Translations under genes and position numbers: made by a program | From: IOR16 sp963521065 | GTDB taxonomy: Bacteria > Bacillota > Clostridia > Peptostreptococcales > Anaerovoracaceae | Direction of reading: 5' to 3' | Assembly: GCA_963521065.1 (NCBI GenBank) | Contig: CAUQTI010000001.1 | Span: forward strand, 124,001-188,000 | DNA length: 64,000 nt | In this document: positions 28,648 through 36,309 of the stretch, piece by piece | Layout of the letters: the number at the start of each line of letters is the position of its first letter | How positions within the stretch are numbered: position 1 is the stretch's first letter | The notes under the pieces: generated by a model | The model's database searches: none | What the model saw: the letters and a program-made list of their open reading frames with translations, nothing else | What the model was told of the DNA's origin: nothing

Positions 28648-29661
28648 GTGAAGGGTAGGGTCATAAAAAAAAGAACGACACAAATCAAACGGGGAATCAT
28701 TGTTATAATACTTCTGGTGTTCCTCATTCCCTCTTCGGTCAGTTGGGCGGACGCTCTTTCCAAGGAGCGTATCGTTCTTGATGCACAGCGAAATGCAGCA
28801 CCCCTCCGTACAGACTGTTTAAGCGACGGAGAAATACTTGACGGAGCAGGAATTCGAATTGGGGTGATTGACACCGGCGTTATGGAAACTTATGCTGGCC
28901 TGCTCAACGCACAGATAGAAAACGGGAGAAATTATGTTTTTCCTGAACAGGGCAGAGGCGATAAAATTGGTCATGGCACACGGGTGACCTCACTGATTCT
29001 TGGCACGGAATCGGTGCAGGGAAGTGCTCCCGGGGCAATCGTCGTGCCGCTGGTTTATCAATCAAGATATCCGTCCGGGGTAATTAAAAATGGAGGAACC
29101 GCACTTTTGGCGCAGGCAATGAGGGATGCAATCGACGTATATCAATGCCGTATATTGTGTATCAGCTCGGGAACGGTAATAGATGACGCGCTGCTTCGAG
29201 CGGCAGCGGCATATGCAGAAGAGAAGGGCGTGGTGGTGGTTGCTGCTGTAGGAAATGATTATGGGAAGCAGCCGGATAGAACCTATTACCCGGCCGGTTA
29301 CGAGAGCGTTATCGGAGTAGGAGCAGCAGATGAAGAAGGGAAAGTTGCAGCTTTTTCGCAAAGAAGAGGCGTCTTTACGGTTGAGGATGGGGTGAAGATT
29401 AAAGCTTTGACTCTAGACGGAACAGTAAAGGAATTTTCAGGGACATCATATTCAGCAGCTCGTGTTGCAGGGGTTGTAGCAACACTGTTTTCCGCAGTGC
29501 CAAACAGCTCTCCTGCACAGATTCGAAATGCGATTGCGTTGTCTGCGTCAGATGAAGGGCAGCCTGGGTATGATTCCACATATGGGTGGGGTAGGATTAA
29601 CCAAGAGGCCGCGTTGGAGCTGTTGAAAACGCACTCTCTTTCTTCTGTAGGATTTCAGTAA
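28648..29661 (+). CDS. Exported subtilisin-like serine protease (S8 family)
   Basis: 337 residues with a GTG start behind AGGAGG. The basic N-terminus and hydrophobic helix (about 14-34) form a signal peptide or anchor. The catalytic triad is visible: Asp75 in IGVIDTG, His109 in GHGTRV and Ser267 in GTSYSAARVAG, with the oxyanion asparagine in AVGND. The enzyme is short and has no long inhibitor-like prodomain, only about 35 residues between signal and catalytic domain. It closes the surface operon 68 bp after the SLH gene, so maturation or shedding of the two giant proteins is the simplest hypothesis. Confidence 0.9.
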   Translation: MKGRVIKKRTTQIKRGIIVIILLVFLIPSSVSWADALSKERIVLDAQRNAAPLRTDCLSDGEILDGAGIRIGVIDTGVMETYAGLLNAQIENGRNYVFPEQGRGDKIGHGTRVTSLILGTESVQGSAPGAIVVPLVYQSRYPSGVIKNGGTALLAQAMRDAIDVYQCRILCISSGTVIDDALLRAAAAYAEEKGVVVVAAVGNDYGKQPDRTYYPAGYESVIGVGAADEEGKVAAFSQRRGVFTVEDGVKIKALTLDGTVKEFSGTSYSAARVAGVVATLFSAVPNSSPAQIRNAIALSASDEGQPGYDSTYGWGRINQEAALELLKTHSLSSVGFQ

Positions 29662-29713
29662 AAAACAACATCCGGTTACGTAAAAAACGAAGCCGGATGT
29701 TGTTTTAATTTTT
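29662..29713. terminator. Bidirectional terminator between the protease and Fe-S genes
   Basis: Perfect 14-bp arms: AAAACAACATCCGG (29662-29675) and CCGGATGTTGTTTT (29693-29706). T-rich sequence follows on the plus strand and an A-run precedes on the other side, so it can stop transcription from both convergent genes. Confidence 0.85.
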
Positions 29714-29756
29714 GCCTAATAGAAAATATCGTTGCTGCAACGTGTAAAACGGATAT

Positions 29757-30437
29757 TTAATAGATAACTTCACCGTCTGTGGTGACGGTAATTACCTGCC
29801 AAGGAATATGTTTTCCGCTGTTTTCCATTGCGCTTTTTACCGCGTGTACAATGCCCCCGCAGCAAGGAACCTCCATACGAACGACTGTAATCGCTTGAAT
29901 TTCATTGCTTGATAAAATCGCAGTTAATTTTTCTGCATAGTCAACCGAATCCAGTTTTGGGCAGCCGATTAGGGTGACCTTATTCTTCATAAAAGTATGG
30001 TGAAAATTACCGTGTGCATATGCGGTACAGTCAGCGGCAATCAGAAGGTGTGCATTTGAAAAATAGGGAGCAGATACGGGAGCTAGCTTAATTTGAACCG
30101 GCCATTGGTTTAACTGGGAACCTTTTGGCTCATGTGAAAGGGTCCTGCTTTGTGAACCGGGACATCCTCCGCCGGATGGGCATTCGCCATCCGCCGCTTT
30201 CTTTGCTTGTGAGGCTAAAACCGCAGCATGATCATAAGCAGGAACTTCACGTTCTTCAAAGGTGATAGCACCAGTCGGGCAGGAAGGAAGGCAGTCTCCA
30301 AGTCCATCGCAATAATCTTCACGTAAAAGCTGCGCTTTTCCGTCAACCATACCAATGGCGCCTTCATGGCACGCTGCAGCACAAATTCCGCAGCCATTAC
30401 ATTTTTCTTCGTTAATTTTTATAATTCTTCTTTTCAT
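29757..30437 (-). CDS. Ferredoxin-like 4Fe-4S protein of unknown role
   Basis: 226 residues. The N-terminal half is a dicluster ferredoxin fold: first cluster CNGCGICAAAC (Cys13-23) followed by an atypical second motif CDGLGDCLPSCPTGAI. The C-terminal half is not recognised and contains GGGCPG and PCCGGIV cysteine motifs. Proteins of this shape occur widely in clostridia without a proven function; electron transfer in the cytoplasm is likely. The start at 30437 follows AGAGGAGG. An upstream in-frame ATG at 30470 has no better signal. It is transcribed alone and convergent with the surface operon. Confidence 0.8.
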   Translation of the reverse strand: MKRRIIKINEEKCNGCGICAAACHEGAIGMVDGKAQLLREDYCDGLGDCLPSCPTGAITFEEREVPAYDHAAVLASQAKKAADGECPSGGGCPGSQSRTLSHEPKGSQLNQWPVQIKLAPVSAPYFSNAHLLIAADCTAYAHGNFHHTFMKNKVTLIGCPKLDSVDYAEKLTAILSSNEIQAITVVRMEVPCCGGIVHAVKSAMENSGKHIPWQVITVTTDGEVIY

Positions 30438-30510
30438 AATATCCTCCTCTGGATTTCTATATTGAAACACATCATTTTTTCATGTAAGTTATATATAAGA
30501 TTGTAACCTT

Positions 30511-30552
30511 AGTATAGTGGATTAAAAAAACATATTATGTTGTTTTTACAAC
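30511..30552 (-). promoter_or_regulatory. Promoter with overlapping palindromes before the Fe-S gene
   Basis: On the minus strand a TATACT -10 box lies at 30516-30511. The -35 position is covered by the palindrome AACATATTATGTT (30529-30541), which is overlapped by GTTGT-TTTT-ACAAC (30539-30552). Two overlapping dyads on a poor -35 box suggest regulator control. The regulator is unknown; the second dyad only loosely resembles a Rex-type redox site. The rest of the 30438-30751 gap holds nothing further except the terminator near 30662. Confidence 0.4.
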
Positions 30553-30661
30553 GAATTTGCTATTTTTTTTATAAAATGCGAGAGAAAGTATTTCCAGCTT
30601 CTGCTTGAAGATAATAAGTGATTACAATTGCTGTTTATGACAATTCTGTTTTATACTATAG

Positions 30662-30702
30662 AAAAAAGTAGATACGATTTTTCATCATATCTACTTTTTT
30701 TT
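30662..30702. terminator. Bidirectional terminator after the amidase gene
   Basis: AAAAAAGTAGATA (30662-30674) and TATCTACTTTTTT (30688-30700), perfect 13-bp arms. On the minus strand this ends the amidase transcript with a T-run. Confidence 0.85.
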
Positions 30703-30751
30703 TATTCCTGTGATTACCAAATGGTAGAAGATAGGTAACAGAGTCTGTTCC

Positions 30752-32257
30752 TTAATTTTGATAAATTCCATTTAAATATTCAACGACAGCTTCCGAAACT
30801 GCTTTTGAATAATTTTCACGGAATGCATCCGTTTGCATCAGCTGCAGATCATTTGCATTGCTTAAAAAGGCACCTTCGACGATAATCGCTGGCATATTCG
30901 TCCGGCGCAGTATAGATAAGTCCGGACGGCTCTTTGGTCCCCGGTTATAGGTACCAACATAGCTTACCATCTTCTTTTGAATTAAAGTTGCTAAATCCTT
31001 GCTGGAGATCCCGTATGCTGCCTTGCCCTCCGTCTCGTTGTAAAGTGTTTCCGTTCCGCGGGCACTCGGTGCACTCGCTGCTGAATTATTGTGAATGGAT
31101 ATTACTAGGGTTGCATTTGAAGTATTCGCCAGGTCAGATCGGGCAACGAGATCTTCTTTCGCATTGGTAGAGCTTGGGCTTACAAAATGATCTCCGTTTC
31201 TGGAGAGGATTGTGTTGAAGCCGGCCGCACGTAATTTCGTATTTAAACGTGTCGCAACATCCAGATTGACATCTTTTTCATTTAGTACCACAGTTCCATT
31301 TACACGTCCTTGTGAACCGGGATCACTTCCGCCATGGCCTGCATCGATTAAAATGAGAACATCCTTCAAGCTGGAAGGTTTTTTGCCGACATTATTTTGA
31401 GGCGGTGTGGGTTCTTCATTTGGAACAGCCGGAGTTTCAGTATACTGCTTGGAGAAATCAACGTAAAGAGTTTTTTTATCCGAGGAAAAGGTCACTGCAC
31501 CAGTTTGCTTGTCCAGTAAATCCACAACGATTCGAACCGTATCCGATGTAAATTGAGAGGTGCGGATTGCAGAAAAAACCTTGTTGTCCGTAGTGCTGGA
31601 AGGTAACAATTTTTCACTGACAGAAGAATCTAAAATAAAGCCTGATAAATCAAGGACATAACGGTTTGGATCAGTTAGTGTCGATTCTTGATATGTCTTA
31701 ATGGGGTTGCTTGCCTTGATTTCAACACGATAAAAATATTGCTGATCCTCATAGCTAATCTTTTCAATAGAGTCGGATATCGATTGTGTCTTTGGAGAGG
31801 TGAGGTGAATGATTCGCTGTTCTGCGGCATATCCAACGCCAAAAGATAAGGACTCGGATACAAAGCGTACAGGAATCATTGTGCTGTTATTATGAAGACG
31901 GGCGGGAACGTCCAATGTCTTCTCTTTTCCATTTACGTAGGCGGTAGCTGAATTGATGGTCAAATTCACCTTTGTATTTTCATAAGAAATGCCTACATGT
32001 GTAGGATCATCAGTACTCCAAGTGACTGTAGCACCGATTGCTTCAAAGACTGCTCTTGCGGGAACCAATGCTCTGTTATCTTCTATGTAAGGTGGAACTG
32101 CTGTTTGAATCAGCTTACCGTCTATCGTCAGACGATGGTCACTTCCATCATCCGCACCGATTGCCGAAGCAGTGACGGTAGAAAACAAGAAGAGTAAAGC
32201 AAACAGTAAAAACTGTATAGTGATTCGCGCGCGCGAAGAGTTTTGTAATTGTTTCAT
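30752..32257 (-). CDS. N-acetylmuramoyl-L-alanine amidase with stalk and AMIN domains
   Basis: Exported peptidoglycan hydrolase, 501 residues. Signal peptide at about 1-32. A copper-amine-oxidase-N-like stalk domain (about 40-150, LVPARAVFEAIGATVTW and MIPVRFVSESL) is the usual wall-targeting module of clostridial hydrolases. The AMIN domain spans about 165-270. A linker (TPAVPNEEPTPP) leads to Amidase_3, which cleaves the bond between muramic acid and L-alanine. Zinc ligands are His308 in DAGHGGSDPG, the glutamate in LNEKD and the histidine in SIHNN; the catalytic glutamate is in IIVEGAFLSN. A role in daughter-cell separation or sporulation is plausible. Confidence 0.93.
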   Translation of the reverse strand: MKQLQNSSRARITIQFLLFALLFLFSTVTASAIGADDGSDHRLTIDGKLIQTAVPPYIEDNRALVPARAVFEAIGATVTWSTDDPTHVGISYENTKVNLTINSATAYVNGKEKTLDVPARLHNNSTMIPVRFVSESLSFGVGYAAEQRIIHLTSPKTQSISDSIEKISYEDQQYFYRVEIKASNPIKTYQESTLTDPNRYVLDLSGFILDSSVSEKLLPSSTTDNKVFSAIRTSQFTSDTVRIVVDLLDKQTGAVTFSSDKKTLYVDFSKQYTETPAVPNEEPTPPQNNVGKKPSSLKDVLILIDAGHGGSDPGSQGRVNGTVVLNEKDVNLDVATRLNTKLRAAGFNTILSRNGDHFVSPSSTNAKEDLVARSDLANTSNATLVISIHNNSAASAPSARGTETLYNETEGKAAYGISSKDLATLIQKKMVSYVGTYNRGPKSRPDLSILRRTNMPAIIVEGAFLSNANDLQLMQTDAFRENYSKAVSEAVVEYLNGIYQN

Positions 32258-32291
32258 TGTTTTTTCTCCGTTTCTAATAATCTTACTTTAT

Positions 32292-32320
32292 AGTATACTG
32301 CATTTCGTCAAAAGGCAAAA
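32292..32320 (-). promoter_or_regulatory. Candidate promoter of the amidase gene
   Basis: Minus strand TTTTGC (32320-32315), a 17-bp spacer and TATACT (32297-32292), about 35 nt before the start codon. The -10 box is good and the -35 box is weak. The rest of the 393-nt divergent gap (32258-32650) is AT-rich and holds only this promoter and the one at 32506. Confidence 0.45.
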
Positions 32321-32505
32321 GAAAAGAATGCAATGTTACATAATTGTAAGATATCCGACATTGAACTGAAAAAAGATAAACGGGTGAGGTAATTACATTA
32401 CGCGAATACATAAAAATTTGTTTAGTAAAAAGAAATGTATCAATAATTTAACTGATAAAAAAGACAGAAAGTCGAAAAATGTCGGAATATTTTTATCATT
32501 TAGGA

Positions 32506-32534
32506 TTGACTAGAAAGATAGGAAAGTATATCAT
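32506..32534 (+). promoter_or_regulatory. Promoter of the small exported protein gene
   Basis: TTGACT (32506-32511), a 17-bp spacer and TATCAT (32529-32534). Transcription near 32541 would give a leader of about 110 nt, which contains a spare GGTGAGGAGGTG Shine-Dalgarno-like stretch with no ORF I can support behind it. Confidence 0.65.
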
Positions 32535-32650
32535 GTTTGCCATAAGATACCAAAAGTGGAGGCTAAAGAGCTAAACGTAAATAAGGTGAGGAGGTGTTGG
32601 TTTTAATAATTAATATAAACTAATGTGTTAAGCGATGAAGGAGAAACGAT

Positions 32651-33043
32651 ATGAAAAAGAAAATGATTTCCATATGTATTACAGTACTTATGCTGTTTAC
32701 AGCATATCCTATTTATGCCATGAGTGCTGTTGTCGAAGAAGTTTCTGTAGATTTAAATATATCTCAAAATAACGTTTTGAGGAGTAATAAAGAGGTAATC
32801 GTAAAAGAATTTGTCAATTCAAAGAATGGAACGAAATATAATGGTGATAAGACAAAAAAAGTTATATGGAAGGAAGACCGTTATAAGGTATATTATAAAA
32901 ACGTTGCGACTGGAGTGAAGCATTTTCAATATGATCAATATGAATGGGAGTGGGATGGTTATGAATTACAAAAAAATGGGAAATGGAAATTTGTAGAGCA
33001 TAAATCAGGTGTAAATAGAGAACATTTTTCTCTTCCATTTTAA
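32651..33043 (+). CDS. Small exported protein of unknown function
   Basis: 130 residues with a clear signal peptide (MKKKMISICITVLMLFTAYP, cleavage after a YAMSA-like site). The mature part, about 105 residues, is rich in lysine, tyrosine and tryptophan and has no cysteine. I do not recognise a family. GAAGGAG precedes the ATG. The base composition is clearly more AT-rich than the ribosomal or surface genes on either side, which may mean a different origin. It is followed by another unrecognised gene on the same strand. Confidence 0.6.
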   Translation: MKKKMISICITVLMLFTAYPIYAMSAVVEEVSVDLNISQNNVLRSNKEVIVKEFVNSKNGTKYNGDKTKKVIWKEDRYKVYYKNVATGVKHFQYDQYEWEWDGYELQKNGKWKFVEHKSGVNREHFSLPF

Positions 33044-33060
33044 ATTAGATTAAGTTAGTT

Positions 33061-33119
33061 CAAATAGGTTTTTTCGGATACAAAAGAGAGAAAATTAATT
33101 ATCTGAAAGAGCCTATTTG
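33061..33119 (+). repeat. Inverted repeat between two unknown genes
   Basis: CAAATAGG (33061-33068) and CCTATTTG (33112-33119) are perfect arms 43 nt apart. The 3' arm is not followed by a T-run, so a terminator is unlikely. It could fold the mRNA between the two cistrons. Confidence 0.35.
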
Positions 33120-33155
33120 TGTTCACTATAAATAGAATCAAAGGCGGATTGAGTT

Positions 33156-33743
33156 ATGTGGTGTAAAAAGATTAATCTAAAGATGGCTGTTCAATTGTTA
33201 GTTGCATGGGGGATTGTGATGCTGCTCATTATGTACTCTTGGGGATGGTTTACGCATAACGCACAGCTAAAAGATATTTTAGCAGTTAGGCAGTTTCATC
33301 AAGTGGCTTCGGGAGAAAGCTGGGAGCTTTCAGCGTCTGAAAATTTTGGATACCGCCCTTTTCTTGTCTATAAAGGAAGTGGAAAGATTGAAAATACGGT
33401 CAAAATACATGGAATAATCGACCGGAAAATGAAAGTTAATGATGGAAAGGAGTATATGGAAGGGCCGGACCCGATGGAGACTGAATTTGTAATGGACCGC
33501 CATTTTTTCATAGGTGAAAAGAGGTGGTACTACAGGTATGCTAATGAAATTTTTAGGTCGGCATGTTTAGAAATAACATGGAAGGAAAATGGGAAAATTC
33601 ATTCCGAATTGATTGCATCGGAAAAGTTGAATGAAGATCAAATTAGTGAGATAAAAGAAAAGTATATTGATCAGCGATTAAAAGAGTATGATTATTTGGA
33701 TAAGATTTTCGGAGAAAGTAAAATCGTGCCGGTTGAAGAATGA
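33156..33743 (+). CDS. Single-pass membrane protein of unknown function
   Basis: 195 residues. One N-terminal membrane helix (about 10-31) is followed by an extracytoplasmic domain of about 160 residues without cysteines (...FGYRPFLVYKGSGKIENTVKIHGIIDRK... RHFFIGEKRWYYRYANEIF...). I do not recognise the family. A weak AAGGCGG site lies 8 nt before the ATG. It lies 112 bp after the small exported protein gene and is probably cotranscribed with it; a terminator follows. Confidence 0.6.
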   Translation: MWCKKINLKMAVQLLVAWGIVMLLIMYSWGWFTHNAQLKDILAVRQFHQVASGESWELSASENFGYRPFLVYKGSGKIENTVKIHGIIDRKMKVNDGKEYMEGPDPMETEFVMDRHFFIGEKRWYYRYANEIFRSACLEITWKENGKIHSELIASEKLNEDQISEIKEKYIDQRLKEYDYLDKIFGESKIVPVEE

Positions 33744-33767
33744 TATAAAGTGAATAGCGGATTGGAG

Positions 33768-33804
33768 AAAAGTGAGAGGCATAAAAATTCTCACTTTTTT
33801 TTAT
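33768..33804 (+). terminator. Terminator closing the accessory block
   Basis: Perfect arms AAAAGTGAGA (33768-33777) and TCTCACTTTT (33789-33798), followed by more T. It isolates the accessory genes from the S10 operon. Confidence 0.85.
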
Positions 33805-33991
33805 TTTTCAAAGAGATTGGTCAGCAAAGCCGGTGAGCAGAAGAAATAAAAAGGGAAATTATGTATAGAAAAAACAAAAAAAGAAACACTAGGATGAGTG
33901 TTCGTATAAATGGAGAAGCAGTATGTCGCAAAAGCCTTGAAACGATTAGAAAGCAGCTTGAAAAAAAATCGGCATTTTTTGAAAAAAATAC

Positions 33992-34020
33992 TTGCAATCC
34001 ATCTTGTACTGCTTTATACT
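33992..34020 (+). promoter_or_regulatory. Promoter of the S10 operon
   Basis: TTGCAA (33992-33997), a 17-bp spacer and TATACT (34015-34020). Transcription near 34027 gives a leader of about 230 nt before rpsJ. The stretch 33805-33990 upstream is AT-rich and holds nothing else I can name. Confidence 0.7.
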
Positions 34021-34080
34021 AAAAAAGCTTGCTTGTAATGCGATGAAGCAGGAAGTTGCTGAGCTATCAGGTAATTTCTG

Positions 34081-34130
34081 CAGAGAATTGTCCGTTCTAG
34101 AAACGGGCGAAGGGATTCTCATGCTTTTTG
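34081..34130 (+). promoter_or_regulatory. Candidate attenuator in the S10 leader
   Basis: The outer helix GAGAAT (34083-34088)/ATTCTC (34115-34120) is extended by GCA/TGC across a bulge. The inner helix GTCCGTT (34090-34096)/AACGGGC (34102-34108) closes a CTAGA loop. The base of the stem is followed by TTTTTGTTTT, so it can act as an intrinsic terminator inside the leader. S10-operon control by attenuation is known in E. coli through L4. A similar control here is inference. Confidence 0.5.
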
Positions 34131-34152
34131 TTTTGAGTAAAAAAATATGAAA

Positions 34153-34168
34153 CACACGGAGACGTGTG
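34153..34168 (+). promoter_or_regulatory. GNRA-capped hairpin in the S10 leader
   Basis: CACACG-GAGA-CGTGTG, a perfect 6-bp stem with a GAGA tetraloop, about 90 nt before the rpsJ start. It is probably part of a folded leader together with the attenuator hairpin upstream. Confidence 0.45.
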
Positions 34169-34259
34169 AGGAAAAAAGAAAAAGGCGAAAAGCGGTGAAA
34201 CTGAATGGAAGAACCCTCGTACAGCATAGCGAAAACGTACGAAAATTAAGGAGGAAAAA

Positions 34260-34568
34260 ATGAGCAATCAAAAAATCAGAATTAAACTAAAGGCTTATGA
34301 TCACAAATCTTTGGATCAATCCGCTGCAAAAATTGTGGAGACTGCAAAGAAAACAGGAGCAGAGGTTTCCGGACCAATTCCGCTACCGACTGAAAAGCAG
34401 GTAGTGACAATCCTAAGAGCAGTTCACAAGTACAAGGATTCCAGAGAGCAGTTTGAGCAGAGAACCCACAAGAGACTGATTGATATCCTATGCCCTACGC
34501 CAAAGACAATTGATTCTTTGATGAAGCTGGATATGCCGGCTGGTGTAGATATCGAAATTAAACTGTAA
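34260..34568 (+). CDS. rpsJ: 30S ribosomal protein S10
   Basis: Small-subunit head protein, also a partner of NusB in antitermination. 102 residues (SNQKIRIKLKAYDHKSLDQSA... PAGVDIEIKL), full length. AAGGAGG precedes the ATG. First gene of the S10 operon. It is normally close to tuf; here about 26 kb separate them. Confidence 0.98.
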   Translation: MSNQKIRIKLKAYDHKSLDQSAAKIVETAKKTGAEVSGPIPLPTEKQVVTILRAVHKYKDSREQFEQRTHKRLIDILCPTPKTIDSLMKLDMPAGVDIEIKL

Positions 34569-34570
34569 AT

Positions 34571-34671
34571 ACTAAGAAAAGATAGATTCCAACTACATGA
34601 GAGCTGCATCTTTACCGTGATATGCGGTATGAATAAAATGCAGGGTTCCATAAGGATCTCCACCACTTAGT
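34571..34671 (+). promoter_or_regulatory. Structured RNA element between rpsJ and rplC
   Basis: A closing helix ACTAAG (34571-34576)/CTTAGT (34666-34671) encloses AGAT(T)CC (34584-34590)/GGATCT (34654-34659). Inside are CTGCAT (34604-34609)/ATGCAG (34638-34643) and TACCG/CGGTA (34613-34629). These nested helices fill the gap from just after the rpsJ stop. No T-run follows. It may be an r-protein binding site or a processing signal; no known family is recognised. Confidence 0.45.
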
Positions 34672-34673
34672 AT

Positions 34674-34690
34674 GATTACGTAGCGTAATC
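34674..34690 (+). promoter_or_regulatory. Hairpin before the rplC ribosome binding site
   Basis: GATTACG-TAG-CGTAATC, a perfect 7-bp stem with a three-base loop, ending about 13 nt before the rplC AGGAGG. It could affect access to that site or end the preceding structured element. Confidence 0.45.
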
Positions 34691-34718
34691 CGCTGTAAGA
34701 AATTAGGAGGAAGAAAGA

Positions 34719-35354
34719 ATGAAAACAATCTTAGGGAAAAAAGTCGGCATGACACAGATTTTTTCTGAGATGGGTGAAGCGATTCCGGTGACTGTAATTG
34801 AAGCAGGTCCGGCAGTGGTTACCCAGATCAAAACGGTTGAGACTGACGGCTACAACGCAGCACAAATCGGTTTTGAAGATGCAAAAGAACACAGACTTAA
34901 CAAACCGACGAAAGGTCATTTTGCAAAATGGCAGGCTCCTTTGAAGAAGCATCTGACAGAAATCAGACTGGCTGACGGCGAGAGCTATGAGGCTGGTCAA
35001 GTTATCACGGTTGCTGACTTTGAAGAAGGTGTGAAGCTTGATATAACCGGTACTTCAAAAGGTAAGGGTACGCAGGGTAATATCAAAAGACACGGACACC
35101 ACAGAGGACCTATGACTCACGGTTCAAAGCATAAGAGATTGCCTGGTGGTTTGGCTGCTGGTACGTATCCTTCCAGAGTATTCAAAGGAAACGACGGCCC
35201 GGGCCGAATGGGAAGAGAAACCATCACAGTGCAAAATGTGGAACTGGTTAAGATCCTTGCAGACAGAAACGTAATGCTTGTTAAAGGTGCGGTTCCTGGA
35301 CACAAAGGTGGATTGCTTCGCATTCAGTATGCAATCAAAGGACAGGGAAAGTAA
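34719..35354 (+). CDS. rplC: 50S ribosomal protein L3
   Basis: Early-assembly large-subunit protein near the peptidyl-transferase centre. 211 residues, beginning MKTILGKKVGMTQIF, with the conserved GKGTQGNIKRH and MTHGSKHKRLPG loop that reaches toward the catalytic centre. A strong TTAGGAGG site precedes it. Confidence 0.98.
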   Translation: MKTILGKKVGMTQIFSEMGEAIPVTVIEAGPAVVTQIKTVETDGYNAAQIGFEDAKEHRLNKPTKGHFAKWQAPLKKHLTEIRLADGESYEAGQVITVADFEEGVKLDITGTSKGKGTQGNIKRHGHHRGPMTHGSKHKRLPGGLAAGTYPSRVFKGNDGPGRMGRETITVQNVELVKILADRNVMLVKGAVPGHKGGLLRIQYAIKGQGK

Positions 35355-35381
35355 GAATCGACTCAGAAAGGAGGAAGTCAA

Positions 35382-36005
35382 ATGGCAACAGTAACTATGC
35401 TGAACATGGCCGGAGCAGAAACCGGCAAGATTGAATTGAAAGATGATATCTTTGGAATAGAAATAAATGAATTTGCGGTACATGCCGTAATCAAAAATTA
35501 TTTGGCAAATCAGAGACAGGGTACGCAGTCTGCAAAAACAAGAGCAGAAGTTCGCGGAGGCGGAAGAAAGCCTTTCAGACAAAAAGGAACAGGCCGCGGC
35601 CGTCAGGGAAGTTTAACGTCCCCGAATCATATCGGTGGTGGTGTGGTATTTGCACCAAAGCCAAGAGATTACAGCTACACAGTGCCTAAAAAACTAAGAA
35701 GACTTGCAATGAAATCTGCACTTACTTCTAAGGTGGCTGAAAATGAAATCATTATTTTGGATGAATTGAAATTTGATGCTCCGAAAACAAAAGAAATGAT
35801 AAAAGTTCTGGAGAATGTAAAAGCGGCAAAGAAAGCTCTGATCATCACAGGTGAGAAGAACGAAAATGTAATCAAGTCCGCAGCAAACATTCCTGGAGTT
35901 AAAACAACCATGGTATCCGAGATGAATGTATATGAGATTGTAAATCATACAAGCTTCATCATTACAAAGGATGCGATTAATAAAATCGAGGAGGTGTACG
36001 CATAA
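35382..36005 (+). CDS. rplD: 50S ribosomal protein L4
   Basis: Exit-tunnel protein. 207 residues with the tunnel loop containing GGRKPFRQKGTGRGRQGS, the segment altered in macrolide-resistant strains of other species. In E. coli L4 also represses the S10 operon. The stop codon overlaps the rplW start by one base (TAATG). Confidence 0.98.
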   Translation: MATVTMLNMAGAETGKIELKDDIFGIEINEFAVHAVIKNYLANQRQGTQSAKTRAEVRGGGRKPFRQKGTGRGRQGSLTSPNHIGGGVVFAPKPRDYSYTVPKKLRRLAMKSALTSKVAENEIIILDELKFDAPKTKEMIKVLENVKAAKKALIITGEKNENVIKSAANIPGVKTTMVSEMNVYEIVNHTSFIITKDAINKIEEVYA

Positions 36006-36295
36006 TGTCAACGCCTTATGATGTAATTATAAAGCCTGTAATTTCCGAAAGAAGTATGGATGATGCACAGGAAAAGAAATACACGTTCAAGGTTGCGGTA
36101 GACGCCAATAAAACACAAGTTAAAATGGCGATCGAAGAAATCTTCGGTGTAGAAGTAAAAAAAGTCAACATTATGAACGTTAACGGTAAATTAAAGAGAA
36201 TGGGAAGAACTATAGGAAGACGTGCTGCTTCCAAGAAAGCAATCGTAACCCTTACAGATAAGAGTAAGGAAATCGAATTCTTCCAGGGTCTGTAA
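36005..36295 (+). CDS. rplW: 50S ribosomal protein L23
   Basis: Protein at the tunnel exit, where trigger factor and SRP dock. 96 residues (YDVIIKPVISERSMD... KRMGRTIGRR), full length. It overlaps rplD by one base, so the two are translationally coupled; AGGAGGTGTACG lies upstream within rplD. Confidence 0.97.
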   Translation: MSTPYDVIIKPVISERSMDDAQEKKYTFKVAVDANKTQVKMAIEEIFGVEVKKVNIMNVNGKLKRMGRTIGRRAASKKAIVTLTDKSKEIEFFQGL

Positions 36296-36309
36296 GGAGG
36301 GACGCTTAA

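Noticed and set aside
30539..30552. Rex operator
   Set aside because: GTTGT-TTTT-ACAAC shares only the outer bases with the Rex-type dyad TTGTTAA-N4-TTAACAA as I recall it; too weak to call.
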